From Maricaulis sp. (GTDB lineage: Bacteria; Pseudomonadota; Alphaproteobacteria; Caulobacterales; Maricaulaceae), in NCBI GenBank assembly GCA_017643585.1, contig JAEPND010000012.1:20583-84582 (forward strand): DNA of 64,000 nucleotides, read 5' to 3'. The notes under the pieces were generated by a model, which was given only the letters and a program-made list of their open reading frames with translations, was not told the DNA's origin and ran no database searches. Below, one piece after another: positions 25,411 to 34,476 of this stretch. The translations under genes and the position numbers were made by a program. Numbering within the stretch: the first letter of the stretch is position 1; the number at the start of each line of letters is the position of its first letter.

Positions 25411-26856
25411 TCATTCGGCGGCGCCAGGCACCGCGTATTGAGGCGCCGGGCGTGCGAAGACACACAGCTCGGATTCCGCGACCGACAGCATTGCCTCAGG
25501 GGTTTCCATAAAGCGTCCGACCATCAACATGGCACATCCATCCCCACCCCATTGCTGGGTTGGACCATGCGCTTCCCCCCTCACGCTGACCACGCGGCTG
25601 TTCGCGAGGGTCTCGGCGGCGCGCAGCCCCCAGGCTGGAGGCGTCAGGGGATCGAACTCTCCCGCGACGATCAGGGTCGGCACTTCGGAAACCACCGGCG
25701 CAATGAACTCGGCGCCCAGCGGCGGCACATCCCAGGCGGCGCAAAGCTCTGGCCGGATCGCGGCGCTTTCATATCCGCCCAGTGCCGGCCCGGCTTGCGA
25801 ACGCCGGCTCCGGTCACTGAAGGGCAAGGCCTCACGGCACCAGACCGACAGGCGCATGCCCCAGGCAAGATTGCTGGCCGCTCTCGGTCTGGACATCACA
25901 CCGGCTATGCCTGGGTCGAGATTTGCAACGGCATCCATCCTGCCCGGAGCTGCGATGACATCGCGTCCCGAAGACAGGACAATCAGCGCGGCCAGGTCGG
26001 CCCCCGTCACAGGTTCGGCAAGACCTTCCATGCGGAACGGGGCACGTGTGGACGCTTCGATCCGATTGAAAAAGCGCGCTTCCAGGTCCGGATAGGCCGC
26101 CGCGCACGCCGGTTGCGCGGCACAATCTGTCGTGATCGCGCGCAGCGCAGCCTCGAAATTCACCGCGCTTTCATCGTCATAAATGGCGTTGGGCGGCAAG
26201 GGTGAATCAAGCACCATGGCCCGCAGGCTCGCGCTGTGATCTCGCGCATATGACAGCGCCAGCCGGGTCCCGTACGACACCGCATAGAGATTCCAACTCT
26301 CGATTTCCAACACCTGGCGCAGATCCTCGAGATCGGCAACGCTGGCCGGGCTGTGGTAGTGCTCCACGCCTATTCCCGCTGCGGTGAGGCGGTCGCGGCA
26401 CTGGCGCACGGCATCGGCGAGATCGCTGCCGGAACTCACCGCATCCCGATACTCTGGGCACATCAAGGCCGGCTGTGCACTGGCAGTTCCGCGCTGACCG
26501 AAAACGATGAAATCCCGGTCTTCCAGCCAGGGGTAGGCGCCCGGATAAGCCGCCGCCGGAAGTCCTGATGCGCCAGGTCCACCGGCGAGATAAAGGACCG
26601 GTTCGCCTCCCCGTCCCGAGCGATTGTGCACGACGGCAACAGGCAGTCTGATCTCCGGGGACCGCGGATCTGTGCGATCCTCTGCGACCACCAGCCAGCC
26701 GCGGGTCGAGGCGAAGGACGATGGCACTTGAACCGGAAAATCCTCACCCGCCGCCACCGGCTCGAACCGGGGCAATGATCGCTGTGGTTCACCGGCAGGT
26801 TGGCACGCCGCCAGCAGGATCAGGAGCCCCAGGGACAAGACGGTCAGACGGCTCAT
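25411..26856 (-). CDS. Lipoprotein alpha/beta hydrolase (S33, TAP-like C terminus)
   Basis: 481 residues from the ATG at 26856 (AGGAGA upstream). The signal peptide ends in lipobox LAAC. The oxyanion motif is 'LAGGPGASG', the nucleophile lies in 'YAVSYGTRLAL' (Ser within AVSYG), the acid in 'VAGEFDPLTPP' and the base in 'RGEAHGPTQ'. This arrangement and the C-terminal block fit secreted tripeptidyl aminopeptidase/proline iminopeptidase-like hydrolases. It would act on peptides or esters at the outer membrane or in the periplasm. Single gene. Confidence 0.88.
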   Translation of the reverse strand: MSRLTVLSLGLLILLAACQPAGEPQRSLPRFEPVAAGEDFPVQVPSSFASTRGWLVVAEDRTDPRSPEIRLPVAVVHNRSGRGGEPVLYLAGGPGASGLPAAAYPGAYPWLEDRDFIVFGQRGTASAQPALMCPEYRDAVSSGSDLADAVRQCRDRLTAAGIGVEHYHSPASVADLEDLRQVLEIESWNLYAVSYGTRLALSYARDHSASLRAMVLDSPLPPNAIYDDESAVNFEAALRAITTDCAAQPACAAAYPDLEARFFNRIEASTRAPFRMEGLAEPVTGADLAALIVLSSGRDVIAAPGRMDAVANLDPGIAGVMSRPRAASNLAWGMRLSVWCREALPFSDRSRRSQAGPALGGYESAAIRPELCAAWDVPPLGAEFIAPVVSEVPTLIVAGEFDPLTPPAWGLRAAETLANSRVVSVRGEAHGPTQQWGGDGCAMLMVGRFMETPEAMLSVAESELCVFARPAPQYAVPGAAE

Positions 26857-27177
26857 GTTTTTCTCCTTGCGACATGTCGAAAACCGCTGTGGTAAAGACG
26901 GGAAACGCACCGACAGGCTAGCTGATCGCCCTTGTAACTCAAGATTTCGAGCGCCGCAGGGTGCCACTCGCTAACAAAACACGACGAAAGCTGTCACTGA
27001 CTATCTGTGAGGGCAAATACTAGGACGGATGGTCGAACCGGGACACAACCATCAACGATGTCCACCAATCAGGCTGATCCCACACGCCGACTGCATGTGA
27101 ATCGAAATTTCATAGCCAAGCAAAAACCCAGGTTTTAGGATTCCCGTATCCCGGCAGAAGGCAATGACAGGCAGCAC
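26857..27177. other. Divergent intergenic region upstream of the six-gene cluster
   Basis: 321 bases, less GC-rich than the flanking genes. The only signal I see is a 5-codon ORF (27164-27181, MTGST) preceded by AGAAGG; its TGA overlaps the start ATG of the next gene. The region should hold the promoter of the cluster, but I cannot place it with confidence. Confidence 0.45.
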
Positions 27178-28185
27178 ATGACAGCTAGCAATGGATCAGC
27201 GGCGATCACGGGCACCGGAATATTCCTGCCGGGCGCGCCGGTCAGATCGGACGAGCTGGATCAACGTCTCGGCATGCCGCGCGGCTGGCTTGAGGACAAA
27301 TGCGGCGTTCAGACCCGCCATTATGCGACCGAAGCCGACAGCCAGGAAAGCATGGGCGTGGCAGCGGCCCGTGCGGCGCTTGCGGATGCGGGTATTGAAC
27401 CGGATGATCTGGATCTTTTGATCTTTTGTGGTGCTGTCGGGCGACAGCCCGTGCCCGCAACCGCGCCACTGATCAAACGGGAGCTTGGACTGTCCGCCCG
27501 GGCCTTCCCGGCCTATGACGTCAACGCGACCTGCCTGGGCACGCTGCTGGGCCTTGACCATGCCGCCATGGCGATCGCCACTGGTCGCGCCAGCACCGTG
27601 CTGGTGGTGGTCTCGGAAATGCCTTCGCAAGCCATTCCGTGGAAACAGGATCCCACTACCGCCGGGCTGTTCGGCGACGGGGCGGCAGCGCTCGTCGTCG
27701 AGGCCGGGAGGGCGGGCGATATGTGCCTGGGCCCCTTGCTGATGGAAACTCATGCGGACGGTTACGAATACTGCCAGGTCGGCTCCGGGGGTACGCGCTA
27801 CAACCCGGTAACCGAGGCCGAGGCCTTCGAGGACAACGCCGTCTTCTCCATGGACGGGAAGGGCGTGTTCAAGCTCTCCTCGAGGACCTTCCCGCGCTTC
27901 CTCGACCAGGTGCTCGACAGAACAGGTTGGTCATTGGGAGAGGTCGATCTTGTCGTGCCCCACCAGGCCAGTCCGCACGCCATATCCCTGATGGTCAAGC
28001 GCTGTGGCATCCGCCCCGAACAGATCTTTGATGTTGCCAAGACCATGGGCAACCAGGTTGCAGCCTCTTTGCCCATCGCCCTGCACCAGGCGCGTCTGGC
28101 CGGGCGCATCCAGTCGGGCATGAAAATCCTGATGGCCGGCACATCGGCGGGTATCTCGCTGGGTGCCATGACCGTGACGACGTGA
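27178..28185 (+). CDS. FabH/OleA-like 3-oxoacyl-ACP synthase III family protein
   Basis: 335 residues, the typical length. The catalytic triad is visible as C119 ('VNATCLGT'), H262 ('VPHQAS') and N292 ('TMGNQVAAS'). These enzymes condense an acyl-CoA with malonyl-ACP, or two acyl-CoAs (OleA). 'GDGAAALVVE' is the usual conserved stretch. It is the first gene of a six-gene unit, and its TGA overlaps the next ATG (TGATG). With an SDR reductase next, the pair resembles OleA/OleD of olefin/beta-lactone lipid biosynthesis, but OleB and OleC are not in the cluster. Not the housekeeping FabH by context. Confidence 0.9.
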   Translation: MTASNGSAAITGTGIFLPGAPVRSDELDQRLGMPRGWLEDKCGVQTRHYATEADSQESMGVAAARAALADAGIEPDDLDLLIFCGAVGRQPVPATAPLIKRELGLSARAFPAYDVNATCLGTLLGLDHAAMAIATGRASTVLVVVSEMPSQAIPWKQDPTTAGLFGDGAAALVVEAGRAGDMCLGPLLMETHADGYEYCQVGSGGTRYNPVTEAEAFEDNAVFSMDGKGVFKLSSRTFPRFLDQVLDRTGWSLGEVDLVVPHQASPHAISLMVKRCGIRPEQIFDVAKTMGNQVAASLPIALHQARLAGRIQSGMKILMAGTSAGISLGAMTVTT

Positions 28186-29162
28186 TGATGCAGACGATCT
28201 GGGTCACCGGTGCGACCGGGTTTCTGGGCGGCCGGGTGGTCGAGGACTTGCTGGAGAGTGGCCATACGGTCATCGCCAGCGGTCGCCAGACCTATGTCCT
28301 CGATCGGTTGCAGAAAAAGGGCGCCCGGACACTCGCCTTCGATCTTGCCGATCCGACCCCGCCTGACCTGCCGGCGGTGGACGCGGTTGTGCACTGCGCC
28401 GCGCTGTCCAGTCCCTGGGGCCGTTATGCAGACTTTCACCGTGCCAATGTCATTGGCACACGATCCGCGCTGAAGCTGGCCCGGCAGGCGGGCGCGCAAC
28501 GCTTCGTCCACATCTCCACGCCCAGCGTCTATTTTCGTTTTCGCGACCAGTTGGACGTCCACGAAACACAGCCCCTGCCATCGCCGGTCAATGCCTATGC
28601 CGCCACCAAGGCCCGGGCCGAACAAGAGGTGCTGGCGCAGGAGGCGCTCGACCCGGTCATCCTGCGGCCGCGCGGGCTGTACGGGCGCGGCGACACTGCC
28701 CTGCTCCCACGCCTGATGGCGGCGGCCCGGGAACGTCCGCTGCCCCTGATGAACAAGGGTGAGACGGTCACCGATCTGACCCATGTCGACGATGTTGTTT
28801 CAGCGGTTCGCGCAGCGCTCGATCTCGCACCTGCCCCGACACAACGCCTGTTCAACATCTCGGGTGGGGAAGCCCTCAAGCTGAAATCCGTCACGGAAGA
28901 GGCGGGACGACGCGCCGGTGTCCCGGTCCGCTGGCGCCCGGTCCCCAGCTGGGCGGCGTTGACGTATGCACGCGGCCTGGAAACGATTGCTCGGATAAGT
29001 CCCGGTTACCCGGAACCGCGGATCACCGCCTATGGAGTCGGTCTGTTCGCCTACAGCCAGACGCTCGACATTTCCGCGGCGCGGGAGGTGCTGGGATGGA
29101 CACCCAGGATCAACATTCAAGAGGGCCTGGGCCGCACCTTTTGCGAGGACACCGACGGATGA
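28185..29162 (+). CDS. NAD(P)-dependent SDR epimerase/dehydratase (OleD/3-beta-HSD-like)
   Basis: 325 residues. TGATGFLG at residues 8-15 is the extended-SDR cofactor motif, and Y138-A-A-T-K142 is the catalytic YxxxK with the Ser/Thr of 'HISTPSVYF' before it. It probably reduces a beta-keto group made by the preceding condensing enzyme, by analogy with OleD; that step is inferred. The start is placed at the ATG overlapping the upstream TGA; a GTG at 28182 and an ATG at 28188 are alternatives. Confidence 0.9.
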   Translation: MMQTIWVTGATGFLGGRVVEDLLESGHTVIASGRQTYVLDRLQKKGARTLAFDLADPTPPDLPAVDAVVHCAALSSPWGRYADFHRANVIGTRSALKLARQAGAQRFVHISTPSVYFRFRDQLDVHETQPLPSPVNAYAATKARAEQEVLAQEALDPVILRPRGLYGRGDTALLPRLMAAARERPLPLMNKGETVTDLTHVDDVVSAVRAALDLAPAPTQRLFNISGGEALKLKSVTEEAGRRAGVPVRWRPVPSWAALTYARGLETIARISPGYPEPRITAYGVGLFAYSQTLDISAAREVLGWTPRINIQEGLGRTFCEDTDG

Positions 29163-29929
29163 TGCCCAGCTTCCCCGACAGCGCCACGGTGCGCGCTCCA
29201 GAGCGGTTGGTGCTTCGCGGTGGTCGCTGGACAAGCCTCGACCTGACCGTGCGTTACGGGCGTTTCGAACATCCCGAGGCGGGCACTTGCCTGATCGATA
29301 CGGGTTACACCTCGCGGGTGACCCGGGGCCGGCGCTCCTTCGCCCTGCGCGTCTATAACGCACTGCTCAAGCCCGAACTGTCCGCCGATGCCCTGCCTGC
29401 AGCCTGCCCAAAGGTCGACACCATTCTGCTCAGCCACCTGCATGCCGACCATGTGTCCGGACTGCGTGATTATCCGAAGGCAAGGATCTATGCCCATGGC
29501 GGCAGTGTGGACCATTTCATCCGGGCCAGCTGGCTGCATCGATCGACCCACGGGGTTTTTGCGGAACTGCTTCCCGATGACCTTGCAGACCGGATGATCC
29601 GGTTCGAGGACCTGCCGATCGTTTCGGCCCCCTTGGGCCTGGGCCACGCCTACGACATCTTCGGTGATCAGAGCTTGCTGGCCGTGCCACTGCCCGGGCA
29701 CATGCTCGGACATATGGGCTTTTGCTGGCCGGTGCCGGACAAGCCCATCCTCTATGCTGCCGACGCGCAATGGCTCCACCAGGCGGCAGTCGAGGGCACT
29801 CTGCCACCGCCACCCGCGCGCTGGATCCTGCATGATCCAAAAGCGGCGCTGGCCACCTCGGCGCGCATCGCCGACTTCGCACGCCAGGGCGGCCGGGTCA
29901 TTTATTGCCACGATCCGGAGGCCGTGTGA
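29159..29929 (+). CDS. Metallo-beta-lactamase-fold hydrolase
   Basis: 256 residues. H93-L-H95-A-D97-H98 ('LSHLHADHVSG') is the binuclear metal motif. 'PLPGHMLGHMGF', 'YAADAQW' and 'YCHDPE' supply the later His and Asp ligands. The fold hydrolyses esters, thioesters, lactones or phosphodiesters; here a thioesterase or lactonase role is a guess from context. ATG 29159 or 29162 overlaps the upstream TGA; the gene's own TGA overlaps the next ATG. Confidence 0.88.
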   Translation: MMPSFPDSATVRAPERLVLRGGRWTSLDLTVRYGRFEHPEAGTCLIDTGYTSRVTRGRRSFALRVYNALLKPELSADALPAACPKVDTILLSHLHADHVSGLRDYPKARIYAHGGSVDHFIRASWLHRSTHGVFAELLPDDLADRMIRFEDLPIVSAPLGLGHAYDIFGDQSLLAVPLPGHMLGHMGFCWPVPDKPILYAADAQWLHQAAVEGTLPPPPARWILHDPKAALATSARIADFARQGGRVIYCHDPEAV

Positions 29930-31212
29930 TGGCGCGGACGTCCGCCAGAATCCTGCTGGAAACCGCCCGGACCTGGCTGCAAACCCGCTGGCGTGCATCG
30001 CGCCTGGTGTCCCGCAGAGCAATCGAACAGCATCGGGAGCGACAACTCGGACGTTTCCTGAAAGAGGTCGCGCCGCGAGCAGAGGCCTTCCGTGATCTGG
30101 CCGGCCAGCCGCTGGAGGACTTCCCGCGCATGGACAAGGCCAGGCTGATGGCCGGGTTTCATCGCTATAACCGCTTCGGGATCAGGGCCGAGGATGCCTG
30201 GGCGGCCATGGCGCGCGGCGAGACGCTGCACGGCTGCCATGTCGGCGCCAGCACAGGCACGAGCGGCAATCGCGGCCTCTACCTGGTCAACCCGATGGAG
30301 CGGGCACGCTGGCTGGGCGTGATGCTGGCCAAGACCGGTATCGATATCCTTCGCACCCGACAGCGTGTCGCCATCCTTCTGCCCACCAACAGCCAGCTCT
30401 ATGAAACCGCCAATGAAAGCGGGCGGCTCCGGCTGGTCTTCTTTGATCTAAATGAGGGGGTTGCCGCTCACGCGGAGGCCCTGTCCAGCTTCGACCCGAC
30501 CGTGCTGGTCGCCACACCTCACGTGCTTAGCTTGCTGGCCGAGATGGATATCGCGCTGAACCCCGAGGTGATCTTTTCCGGCGCGGAGGTACTCGACCCC
30601 ACGGATCGCAGGACGATCGAAACCCGCTTCCAGCGCACCGTGCGCGAAATCTATATGGCGACCGAGGGCCTGTTCGCGGTCGCCTGTTCCCATGGCCGCC
30701 TGCATCTCACCGAGGATATGATGGCGTTCGAATGGGACAGCCAGCCGGACCTGCCCGGACTGCTTGCCCCGGTGATCACGGACTTCTCGCGCACCTCCCA
30801 GATGATGGTGCGCTATCAGATGAATGACCTCCTGCGCCTCGCCGACACGCCCTGCCCCTGCGGATCAGCTTTGCAGGCAGTCGACGAGATTGTCGGGCGA
30901 CGCGATGACATTTTCGACCTGCCGGGCACGGTTGGCCGCATCCCGGTCACCCCGGATATCATCCGCAATGCGATCATTCGCACCAGCCCGCGCATCGAGG
31001 ATTTCCGCGTCACCCAGACCGGCGCGGCCGAGATCGCCCTGGTCCTGCCCGAGGACTGTGCGGATTTGACGGGCGATGCGGCACAGGCGCTGAACACATT
31101 GTTCGCCCGGTTGGGGGCAAACGCCGACATCACCGCACATGCCGCCCCGCTGGTCAGCCCGCAGACCCGCAAGCTCCGCCGGGTTGTGCGCGAATGGCGG
31201 GGACCGGCATGA
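29929..31212 (+). CDS. Adenylate-forming enzyme, F390-synthetase/PaaK-like
   Basis: 427 residues, shorter than standard acyl-CoA synthetases and like the PaaK/F390-synthetase branch. 'GASTGTSGNRGLYLV' (residues 106-120) is the ATP-binding P-loop. 'FSGAEVLDP', 'IYMATEG' and 'RYQMNDLLRL' follow in the expected order, and 'CPCGS' is a Cys pair typical of this branch. It presumably activates a carboxylate as acyl-AMP for the pathway; the substrate is unknown. The ATG overlaps the upstream stop (TGATG), and the next gene starts inside this gene's stop (ATGA). Confidence 0.88.
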   Translation: MARTSARILLETARTWLQTRWRASRLVSRRAIEQHRERQLGRFLKEVAPRAEAFRDLAGQPLEDFPRMDKARLMAGFHRYNRFGIRAEDAWAAMARGETLHGCHVGASTGTSGNRGLYLVNPMERARWLGVMLAKTGIDILRTRQRVAILLPTNSQLYETANESGRLRLVFFDLNEGVAAHAEALSSFDPTVLVATPHVLSLLAEMDIALNPEVIFSGAEVLDPTDRRTIETRFQRTVREIYMATEGLFAVACSHGRLHLTEDMMAFEWDSQPDLPGLLAPVITDFSRTSQMMVRYQMNDLLRLADTPCPCGSALQAVDEIVGRRDDIFDLPGTVGRIPVTPDIIRNAIIRTSPRIEDFRVTQTGAAEIALVLPEDCADLTGDAAQALNTLFARLGANADITAHAAPLVSPQTRKLRRVVREWRGPA

Positions 31213-32186
31213 AGAAATCCGCCTGGTATCCCGTCGCTGCGACACGCGACCTGCGCGCTGGTCCCGCAAAGGCCCAGCTGTTCGGGACGCCGCTTGTCAT
31301 CTGGCGAGGCGAGGACGGTTACGGCGCACTGGCCGACATCTGCCCGCACCGCGGGGCGCCGCTGTCGGAAGGGTGCGTAGACAAGGCCGCGATCACCTGC
31401 CCCTATCACGGATGGCGCTTTGGCCCTGACGGGCAGTGCGTGGCGATGCCGGCCCTGGCGGAAACACCATCCCGCATCCGCGCCCAGGCCTTTGCGGCCG
31501 CGGAACATGACGGGCTGGTCTTCGTCCAGATGGAAGCCTCGAGGCACGACTTTGCACCGCCCCCGCCGCAGCAGGACATTGCGTCTGCAACGCGCGAGGA
31601 CTCGGTTACCATTCGGGCGTCGCTGGCCGACATGGCGGAGAATATCCTGGACACCACTCATACCTCTGTCGTGCACGCCGGCTATCTGCGCCAGGCCACC
31701 CGGCGTCAACTCGTCCAGCCCGAAGTGCGCTGCGGGGCGGACTGGATCGAGGTCGTCTATCCGGAAAGCGCCACGCCCAGCGGCCTGGTCTCCCGCCTGT
31801 TCGGGACGGATTGTTACGAGATCACCGACCGGTTTCGCGCCCCCGGCATTGCCGAGGTGGAATACCGGTGCAACGGTCGGATCGAATTTGCCTCGCGCTT
31901 TTACCTCTCCCCTGCCAGCGATAACGAAACCCGGATTTTCTCCAGGCTCTCCATTCGCGGAACTTCGCTGTTGTCCCAGCTGAAAGTCTCCATTGTCCGG
32001 GCCATGCTGCGCCGGGTGGTGTCCGAGGACGAGGAGATACTGGGCCTGGTGACCGACAACGTCGAACGCTTTGGACGCCGTCCCGGTCTCATCGCTCCGC
32101 AGGACTTCCTGCGTGCGGGCATCGACGCCATCCTGCGCGGTGAGGCGCCAGAGCGGCCCGACCACGTCCCGCAGATCTACGTGTGA
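31209..32186 (+). CDS. Rieske non-heme iron oxygenase
   Basis: 325 residues. The Rieske [2Fe-2S] cluster ligands are C45-P-H47 and C64-P-Y-H67. The mononuclear iron site is D148-T-T-H151-x4-H156 in 'ENILDTTHTSVVH'. It belongs with single-component alpha subunits such as VanA or sterol/chlorophyll-type oxygenases. It would hydroxylate, desaturate or demethylate a pathway intermediate. No dedicated ferredoxin or reductase is adjacent, so electrons must come from elsewhere. The start overlaps the stop of the adenylating enzyme by 4 bases. Confidence 0.92.
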   Translation: MKKSAWYPVAATRDLRAGPAKAQLFGTPLVIWRGEDGYGALADICPHRGAPLSEGCVDKAAITCPYHGWRFGPDGQCVAMPALAETPSRIRAQAFAAAEHDGLVFVQMEASRHDFAPPPPQQDIASATREDSVTIRASLADMAENILDTTHTSVVHAGYLRQATRRQLVQPEVRCGADWIEVVYPESATPSGLVSRLFGTDCYEITDRFRAPGIAEVEYRCNGRIEFASRFYLSPASDNETRIFSRLSIRGTSLLSQLKVSIVRAMLRRVVSEDEEILGLVTDNVERFGRRPGLIAPQDFLRAGIDAILRGEAPERPDHVPQIYV

Positions 32187-32193
32187 GACCGCG

Positions 32194-33273
32194 ATGTCAT
32201 TTGCCACGAGCCTGAACTTCACCTCGTCGAATGAGGATGGCCGCACCGAGCTGGCGGCACTCGCCCTGTCACCGGATGATCGCGTGCTCTGCCTCACGGC
32301 CAGTGGCACCCGGCCGCTTGATCTCCTGTTGGGAGATCCCGGCGACATCCTCGCCATCGACATCAACCCGGCCCAGAACCATCTTCTGAGGCTCAAAATC
32401 GCGGCCTTCAAAACCCTGTCCGATGACGAGTTATATGCCTATCTGGGGCTTGAGCAGACAGCAGACCGGCTGGCCATACATGCCCGGGTCGAAACCGCAT
32501 TGTCAGAGGACGCGCGCCGGTTCTGGAGCGCGAGAACGGCGGTCATCCGCAAAGGTGTCTGGAAAACCGGGCGATGGGAACGGGTCTTGCGTTTCCTGGC
32601 GGGCATACTGCGCCTGGTCAGGGGCCGCCGGCTCGATCAGCTTTTTGCGGCCCGGACGGTCGAGGAACAACATCAGATCTGGCTGGAGCATTTCGAGGAT
32701 GCCTTCTGGAAATCCAGTATTCACCTGCTCTCCAGCCGCTTCTTCTGGACCCATGTCATCGGCGAGCCGGGCGGACAATTCCTGCCTGACCGCACCGAAA
32801 CCACCCGGCGCCTGACTGCGGCCTTCCACAATGCCAGCAAACATTTCCTCTTCAGCCAGTCCGATTTCGCGACCCTGATCTTTCTGGGCCAGCACACATC
32901 CAGCAGCGCTCTGCCTGTACACCTGCAGCGCGCCAATCTCGCGCTTGTGCGCGACCGCCTGGATCGGATCCAGATCGCCGATATCGACCTCGCCGCTCTG
33001 GAGTCTGATCAGTACGGAAGCTTTTCGGCCTTTTCGCTGTCCGATTTCGGTTCCTACTGCACGCCTCAAGCCTATGCGGCGTGCTGGGATGGCGTGCTGA
33101 AAACCGCCCGACCTGGCGCGCGCTTCTGCGAACGCGCCTTCATGAACCCGCTCGCCCTGCCGACCGCGTTCGAACACCGGATATCCCTGGACAACTCCCT
33201 GTCAGACCAGCTCTCCACCCGCGACCGAGCGATCATCTATGACATCCGCGCCGGACGGCTGGATTGCAGCTAG
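32194..33273 (+). CDS. DUF3419 (BtaA-like) SAM-dependent transferase
   Basis: 359 residues from the ATG at 32194, 7 bases after the Rieske stop. 'VLCLTASGTRPLDLLLGDP' and 'ILAIDINPAQNHLLRLKIAA' are the SAM-site sequences of DUF3419/BtaA. BtaA transfers the 3-amino-3-carboxypropyl group of SAM to diacylglycerol in betaine lipid synthesis. No BtaB-like N-methyltransferase is adjacent, so the product need not be a classic betaine lipid. As last gene of the unit it may attach a headgroup to the lipid made by the upstream enzymes (inference). Confidence 0.85.
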   Translation: MSFATSLNFTSSNEDGRTELAALALSPDDRVLCLTASGTRPLDLLLGDPGDILAIDINPAQNHLLRLKIAAFKTLSDDELYAYLGLEQTADRLAIHARVETALSEDARRFWSARTAVIRKGVWKTGRWERVLRFLAGILRLVRGRRLDQLFAARTVEEQHQIWLEHFEDAFWKSSIHLLSSRFFWTHVIGEPGGQFLPDRTETTRRLTAAFHNASKHFLFSQSDFATLIFLGQHTSSSALPVHLQRANLALVRDRLDRIQIADIDLAALESDQYGSFSAFSLSDFGSYCTPQAYAACWDGVLKTARPGARFCERAFMNPLALPTAFEHRISLDNSLSDQLSTRDRAIIYDIRAGRLDCS

Positions 33274-33353
33274 ATTCGAGCCTGGTGAGCGAGCTTCACG
33301 CCAATCTTCTCCAGAAGTGTTTGATATGACAGCACCTTGCAGGGCCGGCGCCA

Positions 33354-34280
33354 TCAATCCGCAAGCTGTTGATCGATGAACTCCAGCATCAGCGTCCGCG
33401 CTGGCGACGGTGCATCGGGCTCGATCATTTCGTAGTAGAGCGACGCATGGGTCTCCTCGTTGAAGGCTTCGAACCGCACGAGGTCACGCATGGAACTCGC
33501 GTCGACCAGGCTTTGGAAATGATCGGCATAGATGACGCTCTGACCTTCGGAGATCACCAGCATCGGCGTGTCCGACTGCTCGAGATAGCTGGCCGGAGAC
33601 GCGGCGGCATGGCCAGGCCGCGGACCGAAGACGCCAACGACATGGTCCTGTGCAGCCTGCGCCCCGAGACCGTCGTTGATCATGCGAAAATAATGTTCGA
33701 CATCATAGGTTCCCCCGACCGGGATCGCGCCGCGAATGGCGTCGTCGGATAATCCCTCAGCAATCAGGTACCGCTCATCGGTCGCAAGCAGAGCCGAAAG
33801 ATGTCCGCCGGCGGAAAACCCGCTGACAAACAACGTCTCTCGATCAAGACCGTGCTCGGGCGCATGGGTCCACAGCCAGGCAAAGGCGCGTGCGACATCC
33901 TCGATATGCGCCGGATGCTGGACGCCGGTGTCGGGCAGGTTTTCCGACATCCATCGCCCCGGACTCAAGCGATATGACATGACTGCAACAGCAATGCCTT
34001 CGGCTGCCAGGGCTTGCGCCAGTCCCATTTCATCCGCTCTGCCGCCAGCCGCCCAGGCGCCACCATGAATCCACAACACCGTCGCCCGCGCTGCCCCGTC
34101 CGCCGGGAGCACGAGATTTAACGCGTGACGCTCCGGGTCGGCATCCGCTCCGTCGTAGTAAGCGATGTCATTCAGAACCCGGGCTGAAGGGGCTTCCGCG
34201 GTGTCTTGCAGGGCATGCGCCATAGGTGTTGCGGTCGGGGCGGCGGTGCCCAGTGCGAACACCAACATCAGGGACTTCAT
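33354..34280 (-). CDS. Secreted alpha/beta hydrolase (carboxylesterase/HSL-like)
   Basis: 308 residues; ATG with AAGGAAG upstream. A signal peptide ends near PMAHA. 'WIHGGAWAAGG' is the HGGxW oxyanion motif, and 'FVSGFSAGGHLSA' holds the nucleophile Ser in GFSAG. 'ETHASLYYEM' may hold the catalytic His. It is predicted to be a periplasmic esterase. It is convergent with the biosynthetic cluster and may or may not be linked to it. Confidence 0.87.
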   Translation of the reverse strand: MKSLMLVFALGTAAPTATPMAHALQDTAEAPSARVLNDIAYYDGADADPERHALNLVLPADGAARATVLWIHGGAWAAGGRADEMGLAQALAAEGIAVAVMSYRLSPGRWMSENLPDTGVQHPAHIEDVARAFAWLWTHAPEHGLDRETLFVSGFSAGGHLSALLATDERYLIAEGLSDDAIRGAIPVGGTYDVEHYFRMINDGLGAQAAQDHVVGVFGPRPGHAAASPASYLEQSDTPMLVISEGQSVIYADHFQSLVDASSMRDLVRFEAFNEETHASLYYEMIEPDAPSPARTLMLEFIDQQLAD

Positions 34281-34476
34281 GGATCTTCCTTCTTTGACCG
34301 GCTCTGATCAGTTGCGATCAGACATGCACGAAAAGGAATTGCCGCGGGAAAACCTGGATTGAAGTTTTCATCAGCCCCGAGCCTTTTCCATTGACGCGCG
34401 ATAACGTCCACCGGTCGTCACGCAACTCCGCTCCGCGCAGCGAAGCACGGCAAGGGTCTGATCTGTAGAAAGATAG

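Noticed and set aside
30816-32411. 531-codon minus-strand ORF across the cluster.
   Set aside because: Antisense to the adenylating enzyme and Rieske genes with intact active sites; no domain seen.
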